From CBFGWV01 sp965652545 (lineage in GTDB: Bacteria > Pseudomonadota > Gammaproteobacteria > Competibacterales > Competibacteraceae), in contig CBFGWV010000247.1 of assembly GCA_965652545.1 (NCBI GenBank), positions 1 through 7,249 on the forward strand: a DNA stretch of 7,249 nucleotides, written 5' to 3'. The notes beneath the pieces are model-generated. The model was not told where the DNA came from. It made no database searches and was given only the letters and a program-made list of their open reading frames with translations. Positions 1 to 6,220 of the stretch are shown here, piece by piece. Every line of letters starts with the position of its first letter. The stretch's first letter is position 1. The translations under genes were made by a program, and so were the position numbers.

Positions 1-540
1 TACATCACCCATGATCAATCCGAGGCCCTGGTCATGTCCGACCATGTGGCCGTGATGAACGCCGGCCGCTTCGAGCAGATCGGCACCCCGCAGGCGCTGT
101 ACCACAGCCCGCAGACCGCGTTCGTCGCCGGCTTCGTCGGCGACAGCAACCGCTGGAGCGGGCGCATCGCGTCGGTCGACGGCGCCAGCGCCCGCGTCGA
201 TACCGACGCCGGTGCATTCACCGGCGTTGCCGGCGGCACGGGCAACACCCTCACCGGCGGCGACCGCGTCGAGGTGTTCGTACGCCCCGAGGCCATCGCC
301 ATCACCCGCAAGAACCTCATCGGCACGACGAGCGACGCCCCGTTGAACCGCATCGACGGCATGGTCGACAGCCTGCTGTTCAACGGCGCGGCCAGCCGCG
401 TGCTGGTGCGGACGGCCGGCGATCAGTTGATCGAGGCGGACTTCCCGCAGACCGGCCCGAACGCCGACCTGAAGGCCGGCGAGGCCGTGCAACTGGCCTG
501 GGCACGCGAGCACACCCGTTTGTTCCGGCAGGCGGGGTGA
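1..540 (+). CDS. ABC transporter ATP-binding protein, PotA-like (3' part only)
   Basis: This is the C-terminal 179 residues of an ABC importer ATPase; the 5' part, with Walker A, the signature motif and Walker B, lies before the window. The frame is open from base 1 and begins YITHDQSEAL, the switch-histidine (H-loop) motif of the nucleotide-binding domain. It continues MSDHVAVMNAGRFEQIGTP and a GFVGDSN segment, which is typical of PotA/PotG-type (spermidine/putrescine) ATPases. The rest, from about residue 55, matches in layout the TOBE-type regulatory/substrate-sensing domain of this subfamily, including VFVRPEAI. The protein would sit on the cytoplasmic face and hydrolyse ATP to drive the two permeases encoded directly downstream; the next gene starts 7 bases after its stop. 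Substrate is unknown: polyamine, choline-like or other amine/amino-alcohol importers share this architecture. Family assignment is firm, specificity is not. Confidence 0.93.
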   Translation, partial: YITHDQSEALVMSDHVAVMNAGRFEQIGTPQALYHSPQTAFVAGFVGDSNRWSGRIASVDGASARVDTDAGAFTGVAGGTGNTLTGGDRVEVFVRPEAIAITRKNLIGTTSDAPLNRIDGMVDSLLFNGAASRVLVRTAGDQLIEADFPQTGPNADLKAGEAVQLAWAREHTRLFRQAG

Positions 541-547
541 CCGGACC

Positions 548-1417
548 ATGGCCAACGCCGATGCCCGCAAACTGTCGCTGTTCCTACTGCTGACGCCGTT
601 TCTGCTGTGGATTCTGCTGCTGATCGTGCTGCCGCATTTCGGCATCGCCGGGTTGTCGCTGCGCGAGAAAGTCGCCCCGCGCGTGTACACGACGAGCTTT
701 GCCAACTACATCGACTTCATCAAGGAGCCGATCTACTGGAACACCTTGCTGCGCACCGCGGTGATCTCGATCCTGGTCACCGTGCTGACGCTGTTCATCG
801 GGTTTCCCATCGCCTATTACATCGCCAAGGTGGCGCGCCAACGCTCGCGCGCGGCTTTGTTCCTGCTGTGCCTGATCCCCTTGTGGGTGAGCGACCTGGT
901 GCGCGCCTTCGGCTGGATCATTCTGCTGCGCGAAACCGGCGTGGTCTCGCAGTTCCTGCTCTGGACCGGGCTGATCAGCGTACCGATCGAGATGCTCTAC
1001 AACGATGTGACCGTGGTCATGGGCCTGGTGTACACCGTGGTGCTGTTCATGATCGTGCCGCTGGTGTCGACGCTCGATGGCATGGACAACAGCTTGATCG
1101 AAGCCGGCTACAACCTCGGCGGCAGCCGCCTTACCGTGCTGCGTCGCATCGTCATCCCCTATGCCATGCCCGGTATCGTGGCCGGCTGCATCGTGGTGTT
1201 CATGCTCACCGCCGGCAGCTACCTGACCCCGGTGTTGCTGGGCGGCAAGAACAGCATGTGGTTCACCGAGCAGCTCTATAACCAGTTCATCACCCGCAAC
1301 AACTGGGAGTTCGGCGCCACCTTCGGGATGCTGCTGCTGGTCTTCACCTCCCTGGCGGTGTGGCTTGGGCTGAAACTCAGCGGGCAGAAGCTCGCCACCA
1401 CGGTTGCGAAACAATGA
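548..1417 (+). CDS. ABC transporter permease, PotB-type
   Basis: A 289-aa inner-membrane subunit of a binding-protein-dependent importer, about the usual length for PotB/PotH/YdcU-like permeases. About six hydrophobic segments are visible: roughly residues 8-32, 68-92, 103-126, 150-175, 207-230 and 260-278. The cytoplasmic EAA loop that docks on the ATPase is clear at about residues 185-209 (EAGYNLGGSRLTVLRRIVIP), with the expected conserved Gly. The ATG at 548 follows the ATPase stop after 7 bases, and a G-rich stretch (GGCGGGG, at the end of the ATPase gene) can act as the ribosome binding site. Its last codons overlap the start of the next permease by ATGA, so the two are probably translationally coupled and form the heterodimeric channel. 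The transported compound is not determinable here; polyamines are the family default. Confidence 0.93.
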   Translation: MANADARKLSLFLLLTPFLLWILLLIVLPHFGIAGLSLREKVAPRVYTTSFANYIDFIKEPIYWNTLLRTAVISILVTVLTLFIGFPIAYYIAKVARQRSRAALFLLCLIPLWVSDLVRAFGWIILLRETGVVSQFLLWTGLISVPIEMLYNDVTVVMGLVYTVVLFMIVPLVSTLDGMDNSLIEAGYNLGGSRLTVLRRIVIPYAMPGIVAGCIVVFMLTAGSYLTPVLLGGKNSMWFTEQLYNQFITRNNWEFGATFGMLLLVFTSLAVWLGLKLSGQKLATTVAKQ

Positions 1418-2292
1418 ACGTCGCCGCCCCGCAGACACCGCTGCTGAAGTGGACGTATTTCGCCTACGTCGTAGCGTTTTTCATCTTTCTGGCCTCGCCG
1501 CTGATGGCCGCCAGCGTGTTCGCGTTCAACGACTCGCTGTTCCCGGCGTTGCCGTGGAACGGCTTCACCCTGGACTGGTTCTTCAACGACACCGAGCCCA
1601 AGCTGGGCATGTTCCACGACCGCCGCCTGCTGCGCGGCCTGGGCAACTCGCTGTACATCGGCGTCATCGTCTCGTTCATGTCGGTGGCCGTGGGCACCAG
1701 CAACGCCTTTTTGTTCGAGCGCTGCAACTTCCCCGGCAAGTCGTTCCTGTACGTGCTGATGGTCATCCCACTGGTGATCCCCGGCGTGATCCTGGGCATC
1801 TCCATCCTGGTGTTCGCCAGCATGCTGGCCAACGGTGCGGAACGGATGCTGGGGCTGGACCTCAGCCTGCTGCGGCCGGGCTTGTTCCTGGTGGTGCTGG
1901 GCCAGTTCTCGTTCCTCACCACCATCACCACGTTGGTGATCTCCGCCCGCTTGCGCAAGTTCGACATCTCGCTGGAAGAGGCTGCGCTGAACCTCGGCGC
2001 CAGTCGCCTGCGGGTGCTGCTGACCGTCACCCTGCCCTACCTGCGCCCGGCGCTGATCGCCGCCCTGCTGGTGGCCTTTCTGGTGTCGTTCGAGAACTTC
2101 AACACCACGTTGATGCTGGTGGGTTCGGATGCGCCACTGACCATCGTCATGTACGACCGTATCGCCAAGGCCGGGTCCACGCCGGTACTCAACGCCGTAT
2201 CGTTCTTCCTCATCGTGGGCTCGGGCACGCTGGCACTGATCAGCGTGATCCTGCAACGGGAGAAGAAGGTCAAGACCGCCCCAGAGGCCTGA
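1414..2292 (+). CDS. ABC transporter permease, PotC-type
   Basis: The second membrane subunit of the importer, 292 aa from the start chosen here. I placed the start at the ATG at 1414 because it overlaps the previous stop as ATGA, giving MNVAAPQTPLLKW just ahead of the first membrane helix. An in-frame ATG at 1360 would add 18 polar residues and overlap the upstream gene by 58 bases, which is unlikely. The hydrophobic segments expected of a PotC/PotI/YdcV permease are present, and the EAA loop appears at about residues 189-213 (EAALNLGASRLRVLLTVTLP), better matched to the consensus than in its partner. No strong ribosome binding site precedes it, consistent with translational coupling. It ends 10 bases before the dehydrogenase gene, so all four genes appear to be one transcript. 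Confidence 0.93.
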   Translation: MNVAAPQTPLLKWTYFAYVVAFFIFLASPLMAASVFAFNDSLFPALPWNGFTLDWFFNDTEPKLGMFHDRRLLRGLGNSLYIGVIVSFMSVAVGTSNAFLFERCNFPGKSFLYVLMVIPLVIPGVILGISILVFASMLANGAERMLGLDLSLLRPGLFLVVLGQFSFLTTITTLVISARLRKFDISLEEAALNLGASRLRVLLTVTLPYLRPALIAALLVAFLVSFENFNTTLMLVGSDAPLTIVMYDRIAKAGSTPVLNAVSFFLIVGSGTLALISVILQREKKVKTAPEA

Positions 2293-2302
2293 TAGCCCCA
2301 CC

Positions 2303-3916
2303 ATGTCCCACTACGACTACATCGTCATCGGTGCCGGTTCGGCCGGCTGCGTGTTGGCCAACCGGCTCTCTGCCGACGGCCGCCACCGCGTCCTGCTGCT
2401 GGAGGCCGGCGGCAGCGACCGGCGTTTCTGGATCCGAACGCCCATCGGCTACGGCAAGACGTTCTACGACCGGCGCGTCAACTGGATGTACATGAGCGAG
2501 CCCGACCCCGGCACCGGCGGGCGTCCGGCCTACTGGCCGCGTGGCAAGGTGCTCGGCGGGTCGAGCTCGATCAACGCCATGGTGTACATCCGCGGCCAGC
2601 GCGAGGACTTTGACGACTGGGCGGCCTGCGGCAACCCCGGCTGGGGCTGGGCGGACGTACTGCCCTACTTCAAGAAATGCGAGAACAACAGCTTCGGTGC
2701 TGACGACTACCACGGCTGCGATGGGCCGCTGCACGTGTCGGACGTCTCGCGCAGCATGCACCCCCTGTGTCAGGTGTACCTCAAAGCCTGCGCCGAGCTG
2801 GGGCTCAAGACCGTTCGCGACCTCAACGGCGCCGACGCCGAGTGCGCCGGGCTGTACCAGATCACCACCCGCAGCGGCGTGCGCGCCTCGGCCGCCAGCG
2901 CCTACCTGCAACCGGCCCTGCGCCGGGCCAATCTTCAGGTCGTCACCGACGCCCATGCCACGCGGATCCTCTTCGAAGGCCGCACCGCCGTGGGCGTGGA
3001 GTACCTGCGCGGCGGGCAGCGGCATAGCGTGCGTGCGGCACGTGAGGTCATCCTAAGCGCCGGCGCGGTGAACTCACCGCAGTTGCTCCAGCTGTCCGGC
3101 GTCGGCCCCGGCGCGCTGCTACAAGGTCACGGGATCGACGTCGTCCTGGACGCCCCGGCGGTGGGTCGCAATCTCCAGGACCATATGGGCTTGGATTTTC
3201 TCTACCGCTCACGCCTGCCGACACTGAACAACCAGCTGTATCCGCTGTGGGGCAAGCTCTGGGCGGGTATGCGTTACGTGCTCGGTCGCAGCGGACCGCT
3301 GTCGCTGAGCGTCAACCAGGGCGGGGGCTTCGTGCGCAGCCGGCCGGACCTCGCCCGGCCCAACCTGCAGCTCTACTTCTCGCCGGTGAGCTACCTCAAA
3401 GCCCCACCGGGCAAGCGCCCGCTGATGAGCCCCGACCCGTACCCCGGGCTGCTGCTGGGCTACTCCGTGTGCCGGCCCACCAGCCGCGGGCATTTGCAGA
3501 TCCGCTCCGCCGACCCGCTGGCCCCGCCGGCGATCCACCCCAACGCACTATCCACCGATCACGACATCGAGCACATGCTCGAAGGCTCGCGCTACATGCG
3601 CCGCCTGGCCGCCACACCGGCGTTCAGCGCGCTGTTGGAGGCCGAGCTCAAGCCCGGCCGGGACATCGACGGCGACGAGGCCTTGATCGCCGACATCCGC
3701 CAACGCAGTTCGACTGTCTTTCACCCCGTGAGCACCTGTGCCATGGGGCCGGATACCGCCCATTGCGTAGTTGACCACCGGCTCAAGGTGCATGGGCTTG
3801 ATCGCCTGCGGGTAATCGATGCGTCGGTGTTTCCGTACGTGACCTCAGGCAACACCAACGCGCCGACGATGATGGTGGCGGAGAAAGGGGCGGAGATGGT
3901 GTTGGCGGGGGTGTAG
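2303..3916 (+). CDS. GMC-family FAD-dependent oxidoreductase (choline/alcohol dehydrogenase-like)
   Basis: A 537-aa flavoprotein of the glucose-methanol-choline family, near the usual length of BetA and AlkJ relatives. The N-terminal Rossmann fold shows GAGSAG at residues 10-15 and the ribose-binding acidic residue E34 in LLLEAGG. GMC signature 1 is at about residues 78-98 (YWPRGKVLGGSSSINAM region) and signature 2 at about 254-267 (GAVNSPQLLQLSGVGP). The active-site pair is plausible: H474 in FHPVSTCAMG, and N517 in SGNTNAPT near the C-terminus. Such enzymes oxidise a primary alcohol to an aldehyde, passing electrons to FAD and then to a membrane acceptor or oxygen. Adjacency to an amine-type importer suggests it acts on the imported compound or its derivative. 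No betaine-aldehyde dehydrogenase (BetB) accompanies it here, so calling it true choline dehydrogenase would be over-reach. The ATG at 2303 is 10 bases after the permease stop; its ribosome binding site is weak. Confidence 0.93.
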   Translation: MSHYDYIVIGAGSAGCVLANRLSADGRHRVLLLEAGGSDRRFWIRTPIGYGKTFYDRRVNWMYMSEPDPGTGGRPAYWPRGKVLGGSSSINAMVYIRGQREDFDDWAACGNPGWGWADVLPYFKKCENNSFGADDYHGCDGPLHVSDVSRSMHPLCQVYLKACAELGLKTVRDLNGADAECAGLYQITTRSGVRASAASAYLQPALRRANLQVVTDAHATRILFEGRTAVGVEYLRGGQRHSVRAAREVILSAGAVNSPQLLQLSGVGPGALLQGHGIDVVLDAPAVGRNLQDHMGLDFLYRSRLPTLNNQLYPLWGKLWAGMRYVLGRSGPLSLSVNQGGGFVRSRPDLARPNLQLYFSPVSYLKAPPGKRPLMSPDPYPGLLLGYSVCRPTSRGHLQIRSADPLAPPAIHPNALSTDHDIEHMLEGSRYMRRLAATPAFSALLEAELKPGRDIDGDEALIADIRQRSSTVFHPVSTCAMGPDTAHCVVDHRLKVHGLDRLRVIDASVFPYVTSGNTNAPTMMVAEKGAEMVLAGV

Positions 3917-3947
3917 GGTTCGGGTTTGCGGTGCAGTTTACCGCGTT

Positions 3948-3973
3948 CGCTTGCTTGATTATGTGAGCGAGCG
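3948..3973. terminator. Hairpin between convergent genes (weak terminator candidate)
   Basis: A 9-pair stem, CGCTTGCTT (3948-3956) with GAGCGAGCG (3965-3973), contains two G-T wobbles and an 8-base loop. It lies in the 62-base gap between the dehydrogenase stop (3916) and the stop of the convergent minus-strand gene (3979), where a bidirectional terminator would be expected. No T-run follows on either strand, so it is not a canonical intrinsic terminator. Confidence 0.3.
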
Positions 3974-3978
3974 CACTA

Positions 3979-4293
3979 CTATGCCCCGTCATCTCGATCA
4001 GCCGCAACCTGCCCTTTTTCTTGCTTCCGTACGCGCCTTTCCCTTTCTTTCTCCTCAATGGACCGGATATCGTGCGGCCGCGTCCTATGAAACTGCTTTT
4101 CGTAGCAGTGCTCTATAAATTGAGGCAGCGGCATTTTCCACGGCTCTTGCTTATGATTCGCCAAGCCCCCCAGTTTCTTTGGGTTCATACCCAACTCCCG
4201 CGCCATCTGTACTTGCGCATGGGACAGACGATACTTCTTCCGCGCCTCGATCCATGGCCTAAGTTTCTGTGGAATAAAATCGGGTTTCGGCAT
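3979..4293 (-). CDS. Conserved hypothetical protein with HTH-like segment (MPKPDF family)
   Basis: A 104-aa cytoplasmic protein beginning MPKPDFIPQKLRPWIEARKK. I recognise this N-terminal pattern from memory as a small, widespread bacterial protein of unknown function; no database was searched. Residues 24-44 (SHAQVQMARELGMNPKKLGGL) read like a helix-turn-helix: a helix, a Gly turn, then a second helix rich in Lys. They are followed by a strongly conserved-looking NHKQEPWKMPLPQFIEH block. The C-terminal third is a very charged helix (EEKERERRVRKQEK). DNA or RNA binding is possible but unproven. A good ribosome binding site (GAGGA at 4300-4304, 6-base spacing) supports the ATG at 4293. It is the last gene of the minus-strand array, 49 bases after the preceding gene, and is convergent with the dehydrogenase gene. 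Base composition is lower in GC than the operon to its left. Confidence 0.85.
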   Translation of the reverse strand: MPKPDFIPQKLRPWIEARKKYRLSHAQVQMARELGMNPKKLGGLANHKQEPWKMPLPQFIEHCYEKQFHRTRPHDIRSIEEKERERRVRKQEKGQVAADRDDGA

Positions 4294-4342
4294 CGACTAT
4301 CCTCGCAACTCAGAGCTTATGCCACTCTTCAACTTTATCAAA

Positions 4343-5020
4343 TTAACCGCGACCATCCTCGGCCCGTCGAATCCGCCTCTTGATCTGCCGGACCGCTATC
4401 TGTTCCAGACCTGCCCAACAGCCCCGGAACGGCGGCAACGACGCGATTAGCGTGGCAGATTCAGCATCACCGACACCCCGCAAGGCACAGACAACAGACG
4501 CACGTCGCACCTCGGACAACTCAACCGCCAGCAATCGGTGCAAGAACTCGCGGATTTCTCCTTCCACCGTTGGCGCTATGGTTGGAGCACCCTTGAACGA
4601 CAGCAGCAAATTGAACCCGTCCGCGAGCCGAACGGCCAGTTTGACATTGCCCGCCGGCCGCTCGATCAATGGCCCGCCGATGGTAAGCATGGCGGACACA
4701 CTCGCCACGGTCTTCAGCTCCACCAACACACTGATACAGAACTCGGCCGCCTCAGTTGAAGCTTTGGCGGTTTGTATCAAACCAGGGTACCCGTCCTCCA
4801 GGAATCGACAGACGGTGTCGGACCACCGCCCGAACGGAACGACGAGCTGGCGCCCGTCGCGGCCAGTATCTGACCATTCGTGCTCGGCCTTGAGGGCACG
4901 AAGGAAGGGCGCATCAGTTGCGTCACCGCGGTCAGCCACCTTCAGCAGGTCTTCAACCTCCAACGAGTAGTCCGCTGCCTTGCGCGACAGCGTCCGGCGT
5001 TGGGCAGCGGTCAAGCCCAT
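4343..5020 (-). CDS. Hypothetical protein with HEAT-like C-terminus
   Basis: A 225-aa soluble protein I cannot assign to a family. There is no signal peptide and no convincing membrane helix. The N-terminal part (MGLTAAQRRTLSRKAADYSL) looks helical. The middle has mixed helix/strand character with FGRWSDTVCRFLEDGYPGLI and a hydrophobic stretch around VELKTVASVSAMLTIGGPLI. From about residue 155 the pattern (ELSEVRRASVVCALRGVGDA, ATLIASLPP, then a Trp-containing helix and a basic RQIKRRIRR tail) resembles one or two HEAT-type helical repeats, a protein-interaction fold. The start is well supported: AAAAGGAG at 5027-5034 lies 6 bases before the ATG. A long plus-strand open frame covers the same DNA, but its Ser/Arg/Thr-rich product and lack of a fitting ribosome binding site mark it as a shadow. 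GC is intermediate (35/60 in one line counted). Confidence 0.8.
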   Translation of the reverse strand: MGLTAAQRRTLSRKAADYSLEVEDLLKVADRGDATDAPFLRALKAEHEWSDTGRDGRQLVVPFGRWSDTVCRFLEDGYPGLIQTAKASTEAAEFCISVLVELKTVASVSAMLTIGGPLIERPAGNVKLAVRLADGFNLLLSFKGAPTIAPTVEGEIREFLHRLLAVELSEVRRASVVCALRGVGDAESATLIASLPPFRGCWAGLEQIAVRQIKRRIRRAEDGRG

Positions 5021-5118
5021 GCACGTCTCCTTTTGCGGCTGATGCGTTCGTTGGGTTGCATGGTAAAGATATTGCAGGTCAAAGGGCCTCCAATTTCTCT
5101 CGGAGAATCTTCCGCATC

Positions 5119-5143
5119 GGCTTCCGCTTGATGGCAGGAAGCC
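5119..5143 (-). terminator. Hairpin after orphan gene (weak terminator candidate)
   Basis: A perfect 7-pair inverted repeat, GGCTTCC (5119-5125) and GGAAGCC (5137-5143), has an 11-base loop and lies 18 bases past the minus-strand stop at 5162. A second small stem, TTCTC/GAGAA with a 3-base loop, follows at 5095-5107 in the same 141-base gap. Neither has a T-run on the minus strand. They could stabilise or partly terminate the upstream message. Confidence 0.25.
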
Positions 5144-5161
5144 CCATCCGCAACGTGCAAA

Positions 5162-5503
5162 CTAGTAATAGACATCGACATCCGAGCGGTTGTCAAACGC
5201 AGGGCCAACCTTGAGCTCAAGTGCGTCCCCAATGATGAGTTGACGACCTCCCTTGAAGTCGAAGATCAAATAGTTCCACGGACACTTGTTTTCGCGCCGG
5301 AACCACTCGGCGACCGTGGCTTTGTTGTAGAAAGTATCACCCACCAATCTCTTCCTTTCCGGAATGGACTGGTCAATCAGAGCAATGGCGTACACAATAT
5401 CGAGGTCTTTAAATGCAGTAGGCACGATGACGTTGTGTTGCTGACAGTAAGCCTCAATTCGCTTCCGAACGCTTATCTTCCGCTGACCGCTGACGATACT
5501 CAT
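5162..5503 (-). CDS. Hypothetical protein
   Basis: A small cytoplasmic protein of 113 aa from the start chosen here; I do not recognise its family. It begins with a basic segment (GQRKISVRKRIEAYCQQHN), has a central part with DIVYAIALIDQ and TFYNKATVAEWFRREN, and ends in a strand-rich stretch (WNYLIFDFKGGRQLIIGDAL) that suggests a small alpha/beta fold. The frame is open to an ATG at 5551. I prefer the ATG at 5503 because a CAGG lies 7 bases upstream and the extra residues from 5551 (MGAVWFSGSVIMSGT) do not look protein-like. The ATG at 5518 is also possible, and none of the three has a strong ribosome binding site. GC is clearly lower than in the transporter operon (28/60 in one line). It lies in line with three other minus-strand orphans, 88 bases after the preceding gene and 141 bases before the next. 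Confidence 0.7.
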   Translation of the reverse strand: MSIVSGQRKISVRKRIEAYCQQHNVIVPTAFKDLDIVYAIALIDQSIPERKRLVGDTFYNKATVAEWFRRENKCPWNYLIFDFKGGRQLIIGDALELKVGPAFDNRSDVDVYY

Positions 5504-5591
5504 CGAGGTGCCTGACATAATTACCGATCCCGAGAACCAAACCGCACCCATACGAATGCTCGATCAACAGCAACGCAACAAGCATGCCTCA

Positions 5592-5906
5592 TCACTTTGT
5601 TTGCTTCAAATGAATGCATTCCGGCTGGCCTCGGATCGTTGTCCAGTACTCAGCCCTTGCGTCCTCATCGATGTCGATTAAACTGCCGTACAATGTGTCA
5701 CCGCCTCTTTTCTTCGGCCCAGAGATCCAAAAAAGTGCTCCGGTCTCTTCCTCGATGCAGTTGTACTTGTAACCGGATTTCGTTTTCAGGAAACGCTTTC
5801 CACTGTACACATACGAGCGCGTCGAGCGCGACATCTCCACCCAGCCAATGCGACCAGGGCCGTTCAGACCATCTAATTTGTTCTCAATGTACATGATGCG
5901 CTTCAT
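5592..5906 (-). CDS. Conserved hypothetical protein, MKRIMYIENK family
   Basis: A 104-aa soluble protein starting MKRIMYIENKLDGLNGPGRI and containing CIEEETGALFWISGPKKRGG and IDIDEDARAEYW. From memory this is a common family of small bacterial proteins (about 100-120 aa) with a beta-rich core and the hallmark 'YWISG..K..G.D' and 'IDEDxxxEYW' elements. Some entries carry an implausible label as 1-deoxyxylulose-5-phosphate synthase, which such a short protein cannot be. The function is not established. The start at 5906 has a good ribosome binding site, AGGAG at 5914-5918 with 7-base spacing. It is the first gene of the minus-strand array, so the array's promoter should lie in 5907-6283, although I could not pick out a convincing one on that strand. 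A GTTAGGC heptamer 22 bases upstream of the ATG is noted separately. Confidence 0.82.
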   Translation of the reverse strand: MKRIMYIENKLDGLNGPGRIGWVEMSRSTRSYVYSGKRFLKTKSGYKYNCIEEETGALFWISGPKKRGGDTLYGSLIDIDEDARAEYWTTIRGQPECIHLKQTK

Positions 5907-6084
5907 GCGTCAACTCCTGGTCAAAATGCCTAACCAAGTATCGCCTATGTGCCATCTATGCACGGCCACCCCACGGACTTCGCAAGCTCAGGAGCGAGAA
6001 ATTACTGGCTGAGCAGCAGGTGGCGAGATCGATGGTTATCCACAACTTGCTGTCGAACTTTGGTTGCCAGAATGTCCTCGCATC

Positions 6085-6131
6085 GTTGCCCAGCCTCAGC
6101 GTCGGGAATTTTCAACTGTCCGATGGGCAAC
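6085..6131. repeat. Interrupted inverted repeat
   Basis: GTTGCCCA (6085-6092) is exactly complementary to TGGGCAAC (6124-6131). A further TCGG/CCGA pairing, with CCGA directly against the right arm, leaves a 9-base bulge on the left. The result is a two-part stem with an A/T-rich loop. It could be a recombination or regulator site, or a folded RNA if transcribed. No function can be assigned. Confidence 0.4.
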
Positions 6132-6167
6132 AATTACATATTTTTGTCTGCGCTAGAAGAATGTTGG

Positions 6168-6196
6168 TTGAAAAAAATCCACGCTCAACCTAGAGT
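6168..6196 (+). promoter_or_regulatory. Sigma-70-like promoter with overlapping inverted repeat
   Basis: TTGAAA at 6168-6173 (5 of 6 to the -35 consensus) is followed after exactly 17 bases by TAGAGT at 6191-6196 (4 of 6 to the -10 consensus). This would start transcription near 6203, about 80 bases before the exported-protein gene. An inverted repeat, GGTTGA (6166-6171) and TCAACC (6185-6190), overlaps the -35 box and abuts the -10 box, a layout that would suit a repressor operator. It is read from sequence only. Confidence 0.35.
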
Positions 6197-6204
6197 TACT
6201 GTGC

Positions 6205-6220
6205 TTGGCACCCTACCTGC
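6205..6220 (+). promoter_or_regulatory. Sigma-54-like (-24/-12) promoter candidate
   Basis: TTGGCACC at 6205-6212 and CTGC at 6217-6220 place the invariant GG and GC dinucleotides 12 bases apart, as in the RpoN consensus TGGCAC-N5-TTGC; only the first T of TTGC differs. Transcription would start near 6232, about 50 bases before the exported-protein ATG. No activator-binding repeats were identified upstream. The match is good but single, and it competes with the sigma-70-like pair just upstream. Confidence 0.35.

Noticed and set aside
1360..1413. Upstream ATG extension of the second permease
   Set aside because: It would overlap the first permease gene by 58 bases and add a polar tail; the ATGA overlap at 1414 is the typical arrangement.
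584..1438. Long minus-strand open frame opposite the first permease gene
   Set aside because: It is an antisense shadow of a GC-rich gene; its product is dominated by His, Gln, Asp and Ala with no recognisable motif. The same applies to the minus-strand frame at 1276-2304.
4380..4970. 196-codon plus-strand open frame
   Set aside because: It lies opposite the 225-aa minus-strand gene, which has a strong ribosome binding site and a more natural composition; the plus product is Ser/Arg/Thr-rich.
5011..5232. 73-codon minus-strand frame bridging two orphan genes
   Set aside because: It starts inside one gene and ends inside the next, has no fitting ribosome binding site and has an unlikely composition.
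3979..5940. Integron gene-cassette array
   Set aside because: Only isolated GTTRRRY/RYYYAAC heptamers were found (5928-5934 and 5050-5056), not paired as an attC after each stop codon. Such degenerate heptamers are expected by chance and no integrase is present in the window.
5969..5986. HGLRK-like string resembling a tyrosine recombinase box
   Set aside because: The translation around it (PPHGLRKLRSE) lacks the downstream Gly-His and catalytic Tyr context, so it is a chance match.
6036..6044. Replication origin
   Set aside because: Only one DnaA box, with no cluster, no AT-rich unwinding region and no rep or dnaA gene nearby.
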